A stretch of DNA of 64,000 nucleotides from Cocos nucifera (taxonomy: Eukaryota; Streptophyta; Magnoliopsida; Arecales; Arecaceae), in assembly GCA_006176705.1 (NCBI GenBank), contig QRFJ01001016.1:315001-379000 (forward strand). Reading direction: 5' to 3'. Positions 47,397 to 60,137 of the stretch are shown here, piece after piece; positions within the stretch are counted from its first letter, which is position 1; the number at the start of each line of letters is the position of its first letter. Position numbers and translations under genes: made by a program. Under the pieces are notes generated by a model. The model was not told where the DNA came from. It saw only the letters and a list, made by a program, of their open reading frames with translations, and made no database searches.

Positions 47397-48220
47397 ATAG
47401 ATCCATAATATTGCTCGAACGCCAATCATTCTTGACATCACAAGCACCTCGATACCATATTGCAGAAGCTCCTGATCTTTAGCATGGACCTGAAGGAACC
47501 TGTGATATTTTCTATGGACAGCACACCATCGATCCTCTACCTAGATCTGTGATGGAGCGCCTCCCTCCTTGGGCTTGAGGAAGATGCCTCCTTCTCTAGG
47601 ACTTCTTCAAGAATCCTAGAGTGGTAACTCTAGATAGAAGAGAAGAAAAGAGTTAAGAAAGAAAAGGTCTGTATTGATTCCAACCTTTTAAAACCCTAAT
47701 ACAACCTATGTATTTATACATAGCCATTAGGCCCGACCAATAAATTTTCCGACTAGTCCAATACATGAAAGCACTCACCGAGCCCATGTACACCTATGTC
47801 TCCCATGCTATCATCCTCTGGATTTAGACCCGATCCTTATATGAATTAGCCCTCTTAAGACCTCTCAAACCAGGCCTTAAGATCCCTAGGATCATCCTAG
47901 ACCCTAGTCCAAAATAGACCCTCGTGTAACTCTGCCAATGCACTAAGCTGGCTCAGTCTCAGCACTGAGCCGGCCCAATCCTGTGCCACGCCAGGAATCC
48001 CAAACGCACAGCTCTCTATTTTGCCTGTGCTCTGAGACTTAGCCAATCCAATTTTGGACTAAGCTGGCTAACCTATGAAAAATCTTCTTGCTGCAGTATT
48101 GATTCTTCAACTTTGATTTATTGCTTCACCTTATATCCTAGATCTCCGAAGCATCAACCAAGCCCCTGAAATATCCGGAGCCAACCTCCTGACTCCTTCG
48201 GAGCACCATAAATCCTCACA
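47397..48220 (-). repeat. LTR, unit 1
   Basis: On the minus strand starts TGTGAGGATTTATGGTGC and ends GATCTA. It contains TATA complement 'tatttata' at 47711-47718. Confidence 0.75.
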
Positions 48221-49872
48221 ATCTCCACATTGGTGCCCCAAGCCTTGGCAAATCCCTCGATAATGACCTCCTACACGTTTCCACTATCCCTGCACACTCG
48301 ACAGCACCTATGCAAGCATCGCCTCCACCAATCTTCTTTAGTTGTTGTGCATCCTTGAGGCCTTTGGGATGACCACCTCCCCCGGTGAAGATCTGTGCTT
48401 GCTTCTTAGCACCATCCTGAAATTATAGGATTCCTTCTACTTAGTAGCTGCATCACCTTCTCCGAACTTTTCTGAAGAACCTACAACATTCTTCCACTAG
48501 CACATGCTATACTACCTAATACGATCTTCTTAGAGCTATGCCTGTCCACCTAGACGCATCGCTCTATCTAGAACTATGCATCACCGATGTTTTGAACTCA
48601 TATCAAATTTTCTCTACTTATGAAGCCACCACTATAGAGCTCCATCTATATCCGAAGTCTATCTGATGCCGTAGAAGTCGACTCTATCATCGAGTTTCTC
48701 GAGGTCAACCACTCAACACTATACTGTTGAGCCTACCGCTACACCTCAAACACCGTTGCTGCCCCTTCGAACCCTCCGCGCTCTGCGGATCCCTTCGATG
48801 CTATCTCGGATACCTCCATAACCTGCGGACACCTCCAAAACTCAAGAACTCATCCAACTCTTCTGAAACTAGCAATTGAACTCTAGAAAATTCCATTCTA
48901 GTCCTTCTCTTCTGCTCCTACACCAACCATCGCTTTAGTTGTGCCCAGAGAATCATCCTCCACCTGAACCACGACTCTTCCTAATACTCCTATAGAAAAA
49001 ATCTGATCCATGATACTCTCGACTGCTACAGACCTCTTGACGCTCCTTGAGACCCCCTAACTCTTTCTGAGATCTGCATTCGATCTTTCTGAGATACTAC
49101 TGACACTCTCTGCTAAGATACACTCCTCGGCTGCTGCACCACTGAGCCTATCTCAGCCCCGTGCCTCTAGGGAAGCACTCCTATAGCACTCCAGTGCTCT
49201 TTGACTCATCTCTGCACCGCTCTATAGCCGCCCAGTCCTAACCTGCTGGACCTCCATGGATCATCCATCTCCATCACTCCTAAGGCTTCGTAAATTCATG
49301 CTCTAATCGAACCACTGAACACATCTCTGACTACTTTTCCACCTTTCAGACACTAAAGGATGTATAGTCGCTTCTTTAGCCTTCCTTCAATCATTACCTC
49401 TTGTGAAACCTCTCATCAACAGTCTTATACTGCCCATCTTCCTAGAGAATTCTGATGCTCTCTACTGAGATACCTTCCTCAGCTGCTGCATCACCGAGCC
49501 TCTCTCAGCTCTGCATCTTCAAGAAAGTGCTACTGCAGCACTCCAGCGCTTCCTACCTATCACGTAACCGTCATACATTTCGATCATTCCATCAAGATCG
49601 ATGAGCAAATCATGCATCAAATTCTTTCATCCAAAAAAAATTCATTTCCATTAATCCTCTCAACCTTCACTTTCAATCCGCTGCTTTCGGTTGGCCAAAC
49701 CATAGCAATAATAAGGTAGATTTGAGACATACCATGAAATTCTTGTGCAGATTTTTGATTTCATCTTGTACGACTTCTTCTTTCCTTTCATGCACCATTA
49801 GGCTCTGAAACTTAGCTCCGATATCATATTGCATCCACAACGTACCAAGCATCACCTAACTCTGATACTAAA
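48221..49872 (-). repeat. Internal region, unit 1
   Basis: Non-coding, pyrimidine-rich on the + strand with scattered 'cactcctgcagcactccag'-like phrases. It aligns along its length with 50695-52348. A 60-residue frame on the minus strand at 49673-49855 begins shortly after the PBS and may be what is left of a gag start. Confidence 0.65.
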
Positions 49873-50694
49873 TTATAAACCCATGATATCACTCGAAAGC
49901 CAATCATCCTTGACATCATAAGCACTCCGATACCATATTGCGTAAGCTCCTGATTTTTAACACAGATCTGAAGGAATCTGTAACGTTTTCTATGGGTAGC
50001 ACACCACCAATCCTCTACCTAGATCTGTAATGGGGCACCTCCCTCCTTGGGCTTGAGGAAGATGCCCCCTTCTCTAGGACTTTTTTAAAAACCCTAGGGT
50101 GGCAACTCTAGAGAGAAGAAAAGAAGAGAGTTGAGGGAGAAAAGGTCTATATTGATTCCAATCTTTTAAAATCCTAATACAACTTACGTATTTATACACA
50201 GCCATTAAGCTCGACTAAAAAACTCTCCAGCTAGCTCAATATATGAAAGCACTCACCGAGCTCATGTACACCATGTCTCCCATGCTCTCACCCTTTGGAT
50301 CTAGATCTGACCCATATATAAATTAGCCCCCTTAAAACCTCTCAAACCAGACCTTAAGACTCCTAGGATCAACCCAGATTTTAGCCCAAAATAGATCCTC
50401 GCATAACTCCGCAAGCGCACTGAGCTGGCTCAGTCCTATGCCATGCTAGCAGTCCCAAATGCACAGCTCTTTATTTTGCTTGTGCTCTGAGACTTAGCCA
50501 ATCCAATTTTGGACTGAGCCGGCTAACCTACAGAAAATCTTCTTTCTGCAGTCTTGATTTCTCGACTTTAGTTTCTTACTTCATCATATATTCTAGATCT
50601 CCGAAGCATCAACTAAGCCTCTGAAATCTTTGAACCCAATCCCCTGACTCCTTTCGTGGCCTTCCAAGGCTTGGGAGCACCATAAATCCTCACA
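49873..50694 (-). repeat. LTR, unit 2
   Basis: Second LTR copy of the tandem, between the two internal regions. The neighbouring PBS has two changes. TATA complement lies near 50190. Confidence 0.75.
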
Positions 50695-52348
50695 ATCTCC
50701 ACCTTGGTGCCCCAAGCCTTAGTAAATCTCTCGATAATGATCTTCTATACGTTCCCACTGTTCCTACGCACTCGACAGCATCTGTGCAAGCATCACCTCC
50801 GTCAATCCTCTTCAGCTATTGTGCATCCTTGAGGCCTTTGGGATGATCACCTTCATCATTGAAGACCTGTGCTTGCTTCTTGGCACCATCCTAAAATTGT
50901 AGGATCTCTTCTGCTTAGCAGCTGCATCATCTTCTCTGAACTTTTTTGAAGAACCTACAGTATTCTTCCACTAGCACATGCTATACCACCTGACATGATC
51001 TCCTCAGAGCTACGCCTGTCCATCTGCACGTGTTGCTCCATCTGGAACTATGCTTCATCGATGCTCTAAACTTATGCCAATTTTTTTCGCCATTTGTGAA
51101 GCCACCACTATGGAGCTCCATCTATATACAAAGTCCACCTGATGCCACAGAAGCCGACTCTATCATCAAGTCTCTCGAGGTCAACCACTTAATGCTACAC
51201 TACTAAGCCTACCGCTACACCTTGAACATCGTTGCTGTCCCTTCGAACTCTCCATGCTCTGTGGATCTCTTTGAAGCTATCTCGGATACCTCCACAACCC
51301 GCGGGCATCTCCAAAACTTAAGAGCTCATCCAACTCTTCTGAAACCAATGACTGAACCCTAAAAAATTTCACCATAATCCTTCTCTTCTACCCCTACACC
51401 AGCCATCACTTTAGTTGCACCTGGAGAACCATCCTCCAGCTGAACCGTGACTCTTTCTGATGCTCCTGCAGAAGAAATCTGATCCATGATACTCTCGACT
51501 ACTATAGACCTCCTGATGCTCCTTGAGACCTCCTAGCTCCTCCTAAGACTTGTACTCTATCTTTTTGAGATACCACTGACACTCTCTACTGAGATACACT
51601 CTTTGACTGCTGCACCACCAAGCCTCTCTCAACCCCATGCCTCTAGAAAAGCACTCCTGCAGCACTCCAGCACTCTCTGACTCATCTCTACACCGCTATA
51701 CAGCCATCCAGCCCTAACCTATTGGACCTCCATGGATCATCCATTTCTATCACTCTTAAGGCTTCATAAATCTATGCTCTGATCGAACCACTAAATATAT
51801 CTCCGACTATTTTTCCATCTTTCAGAGACCGAAGGACGTATAGTCGCTTCTTCAGCATTCTTTCGATTATTACCTCTTGAAAAATCTCTCATCAACAGTC
51901 CTACACTGCCCATCTTCCTAGAAAATCCTGATGCTCTCTACTGAGATACCTTCCTCGACTGCTACATCATCGAGCCCCTCTCAGTCCTGCATCTCTAGAA
52001 CAATACTACTGCAGTACTCCAGCACTTCTTGCCTGTCACATAACCATCATACACCCCAATCTTTCCACCAAGATCGATAAGCAAATCATGCATCAAATCC
52101 TTCCACCCTAAAAAAATTTCTTTTCGTTAATCTTCTCAACCTCCACCTTCAATCTGCTACTTTCAGTTGGCCAAACCACAGCAATAATAAGATAGATTTG
52201 AGACATACCATGGAATCTTTATATAGATTTTTAATTTCATCTTTTACGACTTTTTCTTTCCTTTCATGCACCATCAGGCTCTAAAACTTGGCTCTAATAT
52301 CATATTACATCCACAACGTTTCAAGCATCACCTAGCTCTGATACCAAA
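50695..52348 (-). repeat. Internal region, unit 2
   Basis: Copy of 48221-49872 with many substitutions and the small frame broken. This suggests that the tandem is not very recent, or that the two units came from different copies. Confidence 0.65.
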
Positions 52349-53210
52349 TTATAGATCCATGATATCGCTCGAACGCCAATCATTCTTGACATCACAAGCA
52401 CTCTGATTGCATATTGCGGAAGCTCCTGATCTTTAGCATGGATCTGAAGGAACCTGTGACGTTCTTTATGGGCAGCACACCATCAATCCTCTACCTAGAT
52501 CTATGATGGGGCGCCTCCCTCCTTGGGCTTGAGGGAGACGTCTCCTTCTCCAGGGCTTCTTCAAGAACCCTTGGAAGATAACTCTAGAGAGAAGAGAAGT
52601 AGAGAGTTGAGGAAGAAAGGTCTGTATTGATTCCAATCTTTTAAAATCCTAATACAACCTATGTATTTATGCATAGTTATTAGGCCCAACCAAAAAACTC
52701 TCCGACTAACTCAATACATGAAAGCACTCACCAAGCCCATGTACACCCCTGTCTACCATGCTCTTATCCTCTGGATCTAGATTTGATCCATACATGAATT
52801 AGCTCCCTTAAGACCTCTCAAATTAGACCTTAAGATCCATAAGATCATCCCAGACCTTAGTCCAAAATAGACCCTCACGTAGCTCTACCCGCACACTGAG
52901 TCGGCTAAGTTCCACTGGATCGACTCGATTTGAAACTGAGCCATCCCAGTCCTGTGCCATGTCAGCAGTCTCGAACGTGCAGCTCTCTATTTTGTCTGTG
53001 CTCTGAGACTTAGCCGATTCAATTTTGGACTGAGTCAGCTAATCTATAGAAAATCTTCTTTCTGCAGTCTTGATTTTTTAATTTTGATTTCTTGCTTCAC
53101 CTTATGTCCCAGATCTCTGAAACACCAACCAAGCCCTTGAAATCTCTGGAGCCAACCCCCTGACTCCTCTAGTGGCCTCTCAAGACTTGAAAGCACCATA
53201 AATTCTCATA
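52349..53210 (-). repeat. LTR, unit 3
   Basis: Outer 5' LTR on the minus strand. It ends 'aattctcata' at 53210, where the Tat antisense ORF resumes. It has an extra 'gttccactggatcgactcg' near 52908 compared with the other two. Confidence 0.75.
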
Positions 53211-53517
53211 TGAGAAGGTCGCCTCCTTGAGGAGGATTGTTGGCGAGCTCTGAAAGTCGGTCGGTATGAAAAAGGCTGAGGTGCAATGGCTAAAGTTCGA
53301 GCTGACTTGTGAGAGTCAAGCTAACAAAGATGTGGAGGTCGAGTCCGAGGTCCTAAGGAGAAGGCTGCGAGAATCAAAAAAGAACTACCGTCGAGCCGAT
53401 AGGATATTCCATGATAATATGATAAGACAGAGGGAGCTCGAGGTGGAGGTCGACCGTCTTAAAGAGTCTTTATTAATGGCCATCAGTTCGAAGTCTGAGG
53501 AGTTTAGCCCTTCTTAA
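53211..53517 (+). pseudogene. Antisense ORF 2 of the Tat element, piece 3
   Basis: C-terminal coiled coil: 'EKVASLRRIVGEL', a stop, then 'MKKAEVQWLKFELTCESQAN' through 'RQRELEVEVDRLKESLLMA' and a stop at 53515-53517. It is followed by a '(ta)n' microsatellite (53550-53568). It is the end of the ORF that starts near 39110 and is interrupted twice. Confidence 0.6.
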
Positions 53518-53873
53518 AATTTCGACAGCCTTTTTCTTTCTTTCTTCAATATATATATATATATATAGTGTAATTGGTCATGCCGACCTATGTTTTGCTT
53601 GTAAAGACCTTATGCTTGCCATGAAATGGCATCTTTTTATTATTTTTATTTCGCATAGACTTGCGGCTTGTTCGTGGCTTTACCTTCTTTACTTTGTTTG
53701 TCTTCGTGTTGTTTTCTGATGCGATGCTTGCTATGGATGTCGAGCCGAGGTCTCTTCCACAAATCGAGATAGGATCCTTCTTTTCGTATTTGACGTAGTC
53801 GGGTTGTCGTAGAAAAAACACATGTAAAGATTCTCTATCGATTTCTTCTTTTTCCTCATCTTTGGTCAACGAG

Positions 53874-54565
53874 GTCCTGGCTTTTGCTCACGTTAGGATG
53901 ATGTTTTTCTTTTATTCCTAACATAGCTTGTGAGGGCACGTTAGGACCGTTGGTAGAGCCTCTCCCTTCATTTCATCTTCATTTAATGAGGTCATCGACT
54001 TTGCTCACGCTAGAATGAGGTTCTTCTTCTATTTCTAACAGGCTGTAGGGGCACATTAGGGCCATTAGTAGAGTCTCTCCTCTTATCTCATCTTAATTTA
54101 ATGAGGTCTTCGACTTTGCTCACGTTAGGATGAGGTTCTCTTTTTATTTCTAATGGACTGTAGGGGTATATTAGGACCATTGATAGGGCCTTTTCTCTCA
54201 TCTCGTCTTAATTTAACGAGGCCTTCGACTTTGTTCATGTTAGGATGAGGTTCTCCTCCTGTTCCTAACGGACTGTAGGAGCACATTAGGACCGTTGGTA
54301 GGACCTCTCCTCTTATCTCATCTTAATTTAACGAGGTCTTCGACTTTGCTCATGCTAGGATGAGGTTCTCCTCCTATTTCTAACGGACTGTAGGGACACA
54401 TTAGGGCCATTGATAGGATCTCTCTTCTCATCTCATCTTAATTTAATAAGGTCTTTGACTTTGCTCATGTTAGGATGAGGTTCTCCTCCTATCCCTAACA
54501 GACCACTTTATGTTGCTTTAATAAAGTCTTTATGTTAGGATGAGGTCCTCCTCCTATCCCTATCA
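53874..54565 (-). repeat. 115-base tandem repeat in Tat 3' region
   Basis: Six to seven copies of a unit including 'cgactttgctcacgttagga' and 'atctcatcttaattta'. The same position recurs at 53991, 54106, 54221, 54336 and 54451, exactly 115 bases apart. The first copy (53874) is slightly longer and the last, near 54525, is short. Confidence 0.9.
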
Positions 54566-54639
54566 TCATGTAATTTTTACGCCAGAAAATAATTAAAATT
54601 AAAAAGTTTTATTAAAGAAAAGTTACTAGTAGTACATTC

Positions 54640-55850
54640 TTAGATTTTCTAAATTTCAAAACTGTGGGAGTGTTGCTCCTCTGAGCTTCTTCAAGCGATA
54701 AGTTTTAGGTCGGACGACCTTCTCTACTTCATACCGATCTTTCCAATTCAGAGCGAGCTTTCCTTGATTCTGACGTTGTGAAATAGCTGCTCGTCGAAGC
54801 ACTAAATTTTTCACCTTGAATATTTTGCTTTTAACTTTTGAGTTGTAGTAACGAGCTATCTTTTGCTTATAGGCTGCCATCCGAACTTGAACTATTTCCC
54901 ATTTTTCCTTCAAAAGTCGAGGTTAGCCCTGAGGTCACCCGTGCTGATGGAAGTTTGAGTTCTATTGGGATGACTGCTTCTATTCTGAAAGCTAAGGCAA
55001 ATGGGGTCTCCCTAGTTAGCAATCCTTGGATAGTTCGGTATGCCCATAGCACATGGTAGAGTTCATTTGCCCAGATCCTCCTCGCCCTTTCAAGTCTTAC
55101 TTTGATTCCTTATAATAGAGTTTTATTTATCACCTCTGCTTCACCATTTGCCTGCGGATTGGCTACTGATGTAAAGTGATGAGAGATATTTAGACCTTCG
55201 CAGAACTCAGCGAACCTCATCGTAGAAAACTATCATCCATTATCTATTATGAGAGTTTGGAGCAGACCGAATCGACAGACGATTGACTTTCAGACGAAGT
55301 TCTGTACCTTGACTTTAGTAATTTTTGCTAATGATTCGACCTCGATCCATTTGGTGAAGTAGTCGATTGCAACTAGAAGTAACTTCTGTTGTTTGGATGC
55401 CATTGGAAAGGGGTCAAATATATCCATTCCCTACGGTGCAAATGATCAAGTTATGCTTAGTGGAGTAAGCTCGAAGGTCGACTGTCTTTATATGTTTGTA
55501 TTTCTTTGATAGCAATCACATTTTTTAACATATTCTATAGAATCGTGGTATAAGGTCGGCCAATAGTACTCCTACCGAAGTAGTCTTTATGATAGGAATT
55601 TGGCTCCTACATGATTTTTGCAAATTCTCTTATGCACTTTCCACAATGCAAAGTCAGCCTTTGAAGATCGGAGACATCTCAAGAGCGGTAGAAAATATGA
55701 TCTTTTATACAGCTTGCCCTCATACAGAACATACCAAAAAGTCTGAATTCTGAGTTTTTGAGCCTCCTTCAGATCATGAGAAAGAGCTCCATCCATGAGG
55801 TAGGCAACTAGTAGGTTGATCAAGCTCGACTCGTGCTTTACTTGCATGAT
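54640..55850 (-). pseudogene. Integrase of the Tat element
   Basis: Minus strand: H2C2 zinc region after 'LYEGKLYKRSYFLPLLRCL' (55640-55730). Core: 'GMDIFDPFPMASKQQKLLL' (first Asp, about 55430), 'IDYFTKWIEVE' and 'LLQTLIIDNG' (second Asp, about 55235). Later 'MLWAYRTIQGLLTRETPFAL' (55000-55052) and the C-terminal 'QGKLALNWKDRYEVEKVV' (54710-54770). Several stops and frameshifts make it inactive. The domain order after a second RNase H is that of the Tat lineage. Confidence 0.82.
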
Positions 55851-55949
55851 AGGCTATGACTCCTCTGAGCTTGGGTACTTTAGAATTTTAAAAAATACTT
55901 TTTTAGGCAGTTCGACCGGGGCTAAAGTGGCCAATTTAGAGAGAAGATC

Positions 55950-56348
55950 GGCTCTTGTATTTTCAACCCTCGGAATCCATTAAATGCTAAAATTATTGAA
56001 GGTCAAAGTCAAGTTCTTTACTTTTTCAAGATATTTCATCTTGCTTTCTTTTTGGGCTTTATAGCTACCGCTAATCTGTCCGACGACCAACTAGGAATCA
56101 CTAAAGACTTGGAGTCGATCTGCCTTTAACTCTTTTGCTATTTTTAACCCAGCGATCAGAGCTTCATATTCGACCCCATTATTAATTGCAGAAAATTTGA
56201 AGTGTAGTGTATATTCGGCGACGACTTTCACAGAATTAACCAAGACCAACCCCACATCCGCTCCAGTAGCATTGGATGAACCATCCACATACAGGATCCA
56301 AAAATCTTTGAAAAAGTTGGCTCTCTCTTTGGAGGGGCTTGGTTGCAA
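55950..56348 (-). pseudogene. Second (archaeal-type) RNase H of the Tat element
   Basis: Minus strand 'DFWILYVDGSSNATGADVGL' (56240-56300) has the Asp and GSS motif, then 'FSAINNGVEYEALIAGLKIA' with the Glu, and 'LQVFSDS' with the second Asp at about 56094-56110. This type, distinct from the RNase H next to the RT, marks the Tat lineage. A further part, to about 55950, is broken. Confidence 0.8.
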
Positions 56349-56479
56349 TCATGGAGTGCCGATTTCATTCTGTTCAGACTCGACCTCTTCTGAAATGATG
56401 CATTCTACTATAAAATCTACTAGTATCTAGATTTTGATCGATGGTCGAGGTCGGTAGTTGATGTCAAATTTTATAAGCT

Positions 56480-57910
56480 TGATTGCCTATTTTGCTATTC
56501 TTTCGAAGGTATCCGATCAATGAAGGACTATTTTAATAGGTTGATCCGTGAGAACAGTTACAGTGAATCCTTAAAAATAAGGTCGGAGCCTTCAGGCTGT
56601 AATCAGTAAAACATAAGTTAGTTTCTCTAACTTAGTATATCTGATCTCAACATCCCTCAAGACTTGATTTATGTAGTAGACCGGCTGCTACACTTTTGTT
56701 TCCTCCTTGACTAAGACTATTGCCAGAGCTACTGGAGAGACTACTAGATACAAGAATAATTCTTCTCTGGACTTAGGCTTTATCAGCAGTGGGGGTGAGT
56801 CGAGGTAGTTTTTATGCTCCTCAAATGCCAGTTGGCATTTTGCCATCCAGTAGAAGCTCTTTAGCTGCTTGAGAACTTGAAAGAAGAGCATGCATCGCTC
56901 GACCAATCTCGAGATGAAGTGATTTAGGGACGTCTTTAAGTCAGATGCTGAACTTCTTTAATTATTTTTGGAGTGGTCATCTTCTGAATAGCCTAAATTT
57001 TCTCTGAATTCATCTCAATCCCGTGCCTCGACACCATAAATCCCAAAAATTTTCTCGAGATCACACCGAAGATGCACTTGATTGGGTTCAGCTTCATCTT
57101 GTACTTTTTAAGTGTACTGAAGGTCTCTTCGAGGTCGGTCATGTGATTTATTAAAGTTCGACTCTTAACGAGCATGTCATCAACATACACCTCCATATTT
57201 CGATCGATCTACTCCTTGATAATTTTATTGATCAGACGATGGTATATTACCTCTGCATTCTTAAGTCTGAAAGATATAATCTTGTAACAGAAAAGACCAT
57301 GGTCAGAAATAAAAGTGGTTTTCTTCTCATCCTTTGGAGCCATCCAAATTTGGTTGTAACCGAAAAAGGCGTCCATGAAGGTAAGAAGCTCGTGGCCTGA
57401 GGTTACATCCATCAGTTGATCAATCCTGGATAGGGGTAGCTATCTTTTGGATCGATTTTGTTCAACTTTTTGAAGTCTATATACACCCTCCACTTATCGT
57501 TAGCCTTTTTGATGAGCACCTCATTTGAGACCCAGTTCGAATAGTTAGCTTTCTAGATAAATCCGATCTTGAGGAGCTTATCGACTTTTTCTGTAATTGC
57601 TTTCTACCTCTCCGAAGCATTGCTGCGTATTTTCTTTTTTACTGATCGACATTTGGGATCAGCAGCCAATCGATATTCCATGACCTCGGCATCAATTTTT
57701 GGTATATCCATTGGGACCCAGGTGAAGACGTCCGTATTTCTCCGAAGAAAGGTAATGAGTTGCTCTCGGACCTTATCCCCCAAGTTGAAGCCGATCTGCA
57801 TAATGCGCTCCACATTTTCATCGTTTAATAGAATGGAAATGAGGTCTTCCATAGGCTCTCCCCGCTCTTTCGTTAGGTCATCGCGGACGTCCAACCCATC
57901 AACCAGACAG
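56480..57910 (-). pseudogene. Reverse transcriptase and RNase H of the Tat element
   Basis: Minus strand: the N-terminal linker 'VPMDIPKIDAEVMEYRLAAD' (57680-57740), 'ANYSNWVSNEVLIKKANDKW' (57490-57550), 'LLTFMDAFFGYNQIWMAP' (57330-57390), and catalytic YVDD at 57176-57187 ('MEVYVDDMLVKS'). Then 'KCIFGVISRKFLGFMVSRHG' (57020-57080). The adjacent RNase H region is visible in 'CQLAFEEHKNYL' and 'ELFLYLVVSPVALAIVLVKE' (56700-56840). Stops separate each piece. Confidence 0.85.
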
Positions 57911-58600
57911 GGATCCGACTGCTATCCTCCCTACAAGGTAACCGAAAAGCAATGCCTCGTCAGTGCTTGATCTTCTTTGACTTCTATGATCCCATAGCTT
58001 ATCGAAAACTTCATCTTCAAATAATATGTTGACACTGCTGCCCAAAGTGCGTTTAGATCAGGTAGACCGAGGATCGCGTTATAGGCTGATGAAGCTTTCA
58101 CTATCAGAAAGTCCACCTATGCCCTGGACTGCCTTGGATATTGTCCTGCAGCCACAACCAAAGTTATTATGTCCTTAATTGGTACTGCATCATCGGTAAA
58201 GTCCACTAACTGAAAGTTTATCGATCCAACCCGACCATCAGGTATAGACATTTTTGAGAAAGCATCATAAAATAAGACATCGATCAAACTTTCATTATCA
58301 ACAAGGATGCGATGTACATCATAGTCTATGATATTTAAAGCAATTACAACTACATCATTATGCGAAAATCGAACTCCCTATGCGTTTGCTTCGGTGAAGG
58401 TTATAAATTCTTCAGTCCTTTGCCTCTTCATCAATCCTTTAGATCCGTTGGTCTCTTCTCATCAAAATCCTCCAACGATAGTATTGATGATGTCGATATA
58501 TGGTCGATCTTCTTGTTGCTCCTCCCTCCTCAGCGGTTTAGGTTGCGGCAGTGCCCTTGGCCGATCCTTTCTTTCTTCAGATCGATGCCGCAAGAATCGA
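57911..58600 (-). pseudogene. Protease region of the Tat element
   Basis: Minus strand 'YNAILGLPDLNALWAAVST' at 58020-58090 corresponds to the Tat 'YNAILGRPxLNxxxAVxS' motif that ends the protease. Upstream, 'VLVDNESLIDVLFYDA' lies near 58260-58310 with Asn where Tat elements usually have D-x-GSS. This would process the Gag-Pol protein. Confidence 0.65.
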
Positions 58601-60031
58601 TCGAGCCAGCCTCGCCTAATGAGCTCCTTGATTTCATCCTGGAGCTAAATACATTCTTCAGTATCGTGATAATGATCATGATGGTAGAGGCAGAACTTAT
58701 TTAGATTGCGTCTACCAGGATAGAAGTGCATCCTTTTCGACTTTGGCAGCTGCTCCTTGATTTTCATCAGTACTTGAGTTTTTGGAGCATTGAGAGGGGT
58801 ATAATTATGAAACCTTTGGAGGGGGGAGCCCCGCCACACCCTTCTATCAGGGCTTCACTACTTCCAAGCCTAAGAAGGAGTTCAGGCTCGCTTGCGCTCA
58901 GAAAGAGTTCGGAAGTGCAGTCAAACTTCACTCAGCTTTTCTTCCTCAGTGGGCCTGCCCGGCTCGTCCACTTACCACTCTCCAATGGCTTCATTATCCT
59001 TGGCCTTGAAGACCTCTTCCACTCTAGCATACCCATTAGCCCGAGCCAGCATATCGATAAAATTTTTAGGATACTTCTTCTCCAGAAAGAACAGTAGATT
59101 ATTCTTTTAAAAGTCGCCCTTCAGTACGGCCATAGCGATGGACTGATCCAGATTACGGACCTCTAGTACAGCAGCATTGAACCGAATAACATAGGCCTAG
59201 ATGAACTTTTCTTTCTTCTGCTTGATGTTAATGAGGGAGTCCGAACCTCGATGGGAGCGCTGGCTACTGACGAAGTAAGCCACGAACTGATGGTTCATCT
59301 GATCGAAGAAAAAAATGGTATCCAACTTAAGGGTCAAATACCAATTTCTGGCTACTCCCTTCAAAGTAGATGGGAAGGCTCAGTAGAGGATGACGTCTAG
59401 TGTGCCATGGAGTAGTATCATCGTCCGAAAGACCTTCAGATGATCGATCAGATCGGTAGTCCAGTCGTAGCTCTCGAATTGAGGAAGCTTGACATTCGGT
59501 GGGATAGGTTCCTACATGATGCGGTGAGAGAAAGAAGGATCGATATAGATATCATTACCATAGGAGGGGAGAGCATGGCGGAGTTTCTCGATCCGTCGAT
59601 TCATCTTCTACAGTTTTTGATTCAGGAGATTCTCTCGATCATGGATCTTCAAAATCTTTTGACTGAACGGGGGCAAAGTTCTCCTAGGGGTAAAGTCATT
59701 ATCGGAACAGGGGCTCTCGGTCCTCTGTTTTTTCTTTTCGAAGGTCACCGACCAGTTAGCCAGAGTTGGCCGTCCCCAGATCGGATCATGAGGCTCCGAA
59801 GAAGCCCGCTCCGATCGAATTGGCGTTAGACGTTGCTGCTGCCGCATGGCCTGCACTGCTTTCATGATGCCGCGAATCTACTGGATCAATAAATTGAACT
59901 ACTCCGCATCCATCATTATTGTAGATGGAGCTTGAGTTATCGGAGATGAAATAGTGGCGGGCAGATCTGGATGGAATCTGACCGCGAATATTGTTGACCG
60001 TCGAGTTGAAGCTTTCTTGAGAGGCATCCAT
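58601..60031 (-). pseudogene. Gag of the Tat element
   Basis: Probable start ATG at 60029-60031 ('MDASQESFNSTVNNIRGQI'). The core gag domain lies in 59100-59450 on the minus strand ('WYLTLKLDTIFFFDQMNHQF', 'SHRGSDSLINIKQKKEKF'). The C-terminal part 'CLYHHDHYHDTEECI' (58645-58690) is followed by 'LQDEIKELIRRGWLDRFLR', which is the conserved Tat gag end. Stops and frameshifts occur at about 58860-58900, 59090 and 59600. Confidence 0.78.
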
Positions 60032-60137
60032 CCCGGAAAGGAGAACTTTGAAGGAGAAGAGAAGAGATCTCCGTTGAGCACTCCTTTAAGAACAAGAAAA
60101 TCTCAAAAAATAGAGTCTCTTCCACCTGTGATAATCC

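Larger units (their letters stand above)
47355..53210 (-). mobile_element. Non-coding LTR element in a three-LTR tandem
   Basis: Minus-strand arrangement: LTR 52349-53210, internal 50695-52348, LTR 49873-50694, internal 48221-49872, LTR 47397-48220, then PBS and about 25 more internal bases (47355-47396). Each internal part is about 1.65 kb. Each begins with a Met-type PBS and ends with the purine tract 'caaggtggagatt' (or 'caatgtggagatt'). No protein domains are seen; a 60-residue frame after one PBS (49673-49855) is disrupted in the second unit. It is a non-autonomous element, probably copia-dependent by its PBS and ends. No target duplication was found. Confidence 0.75.
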
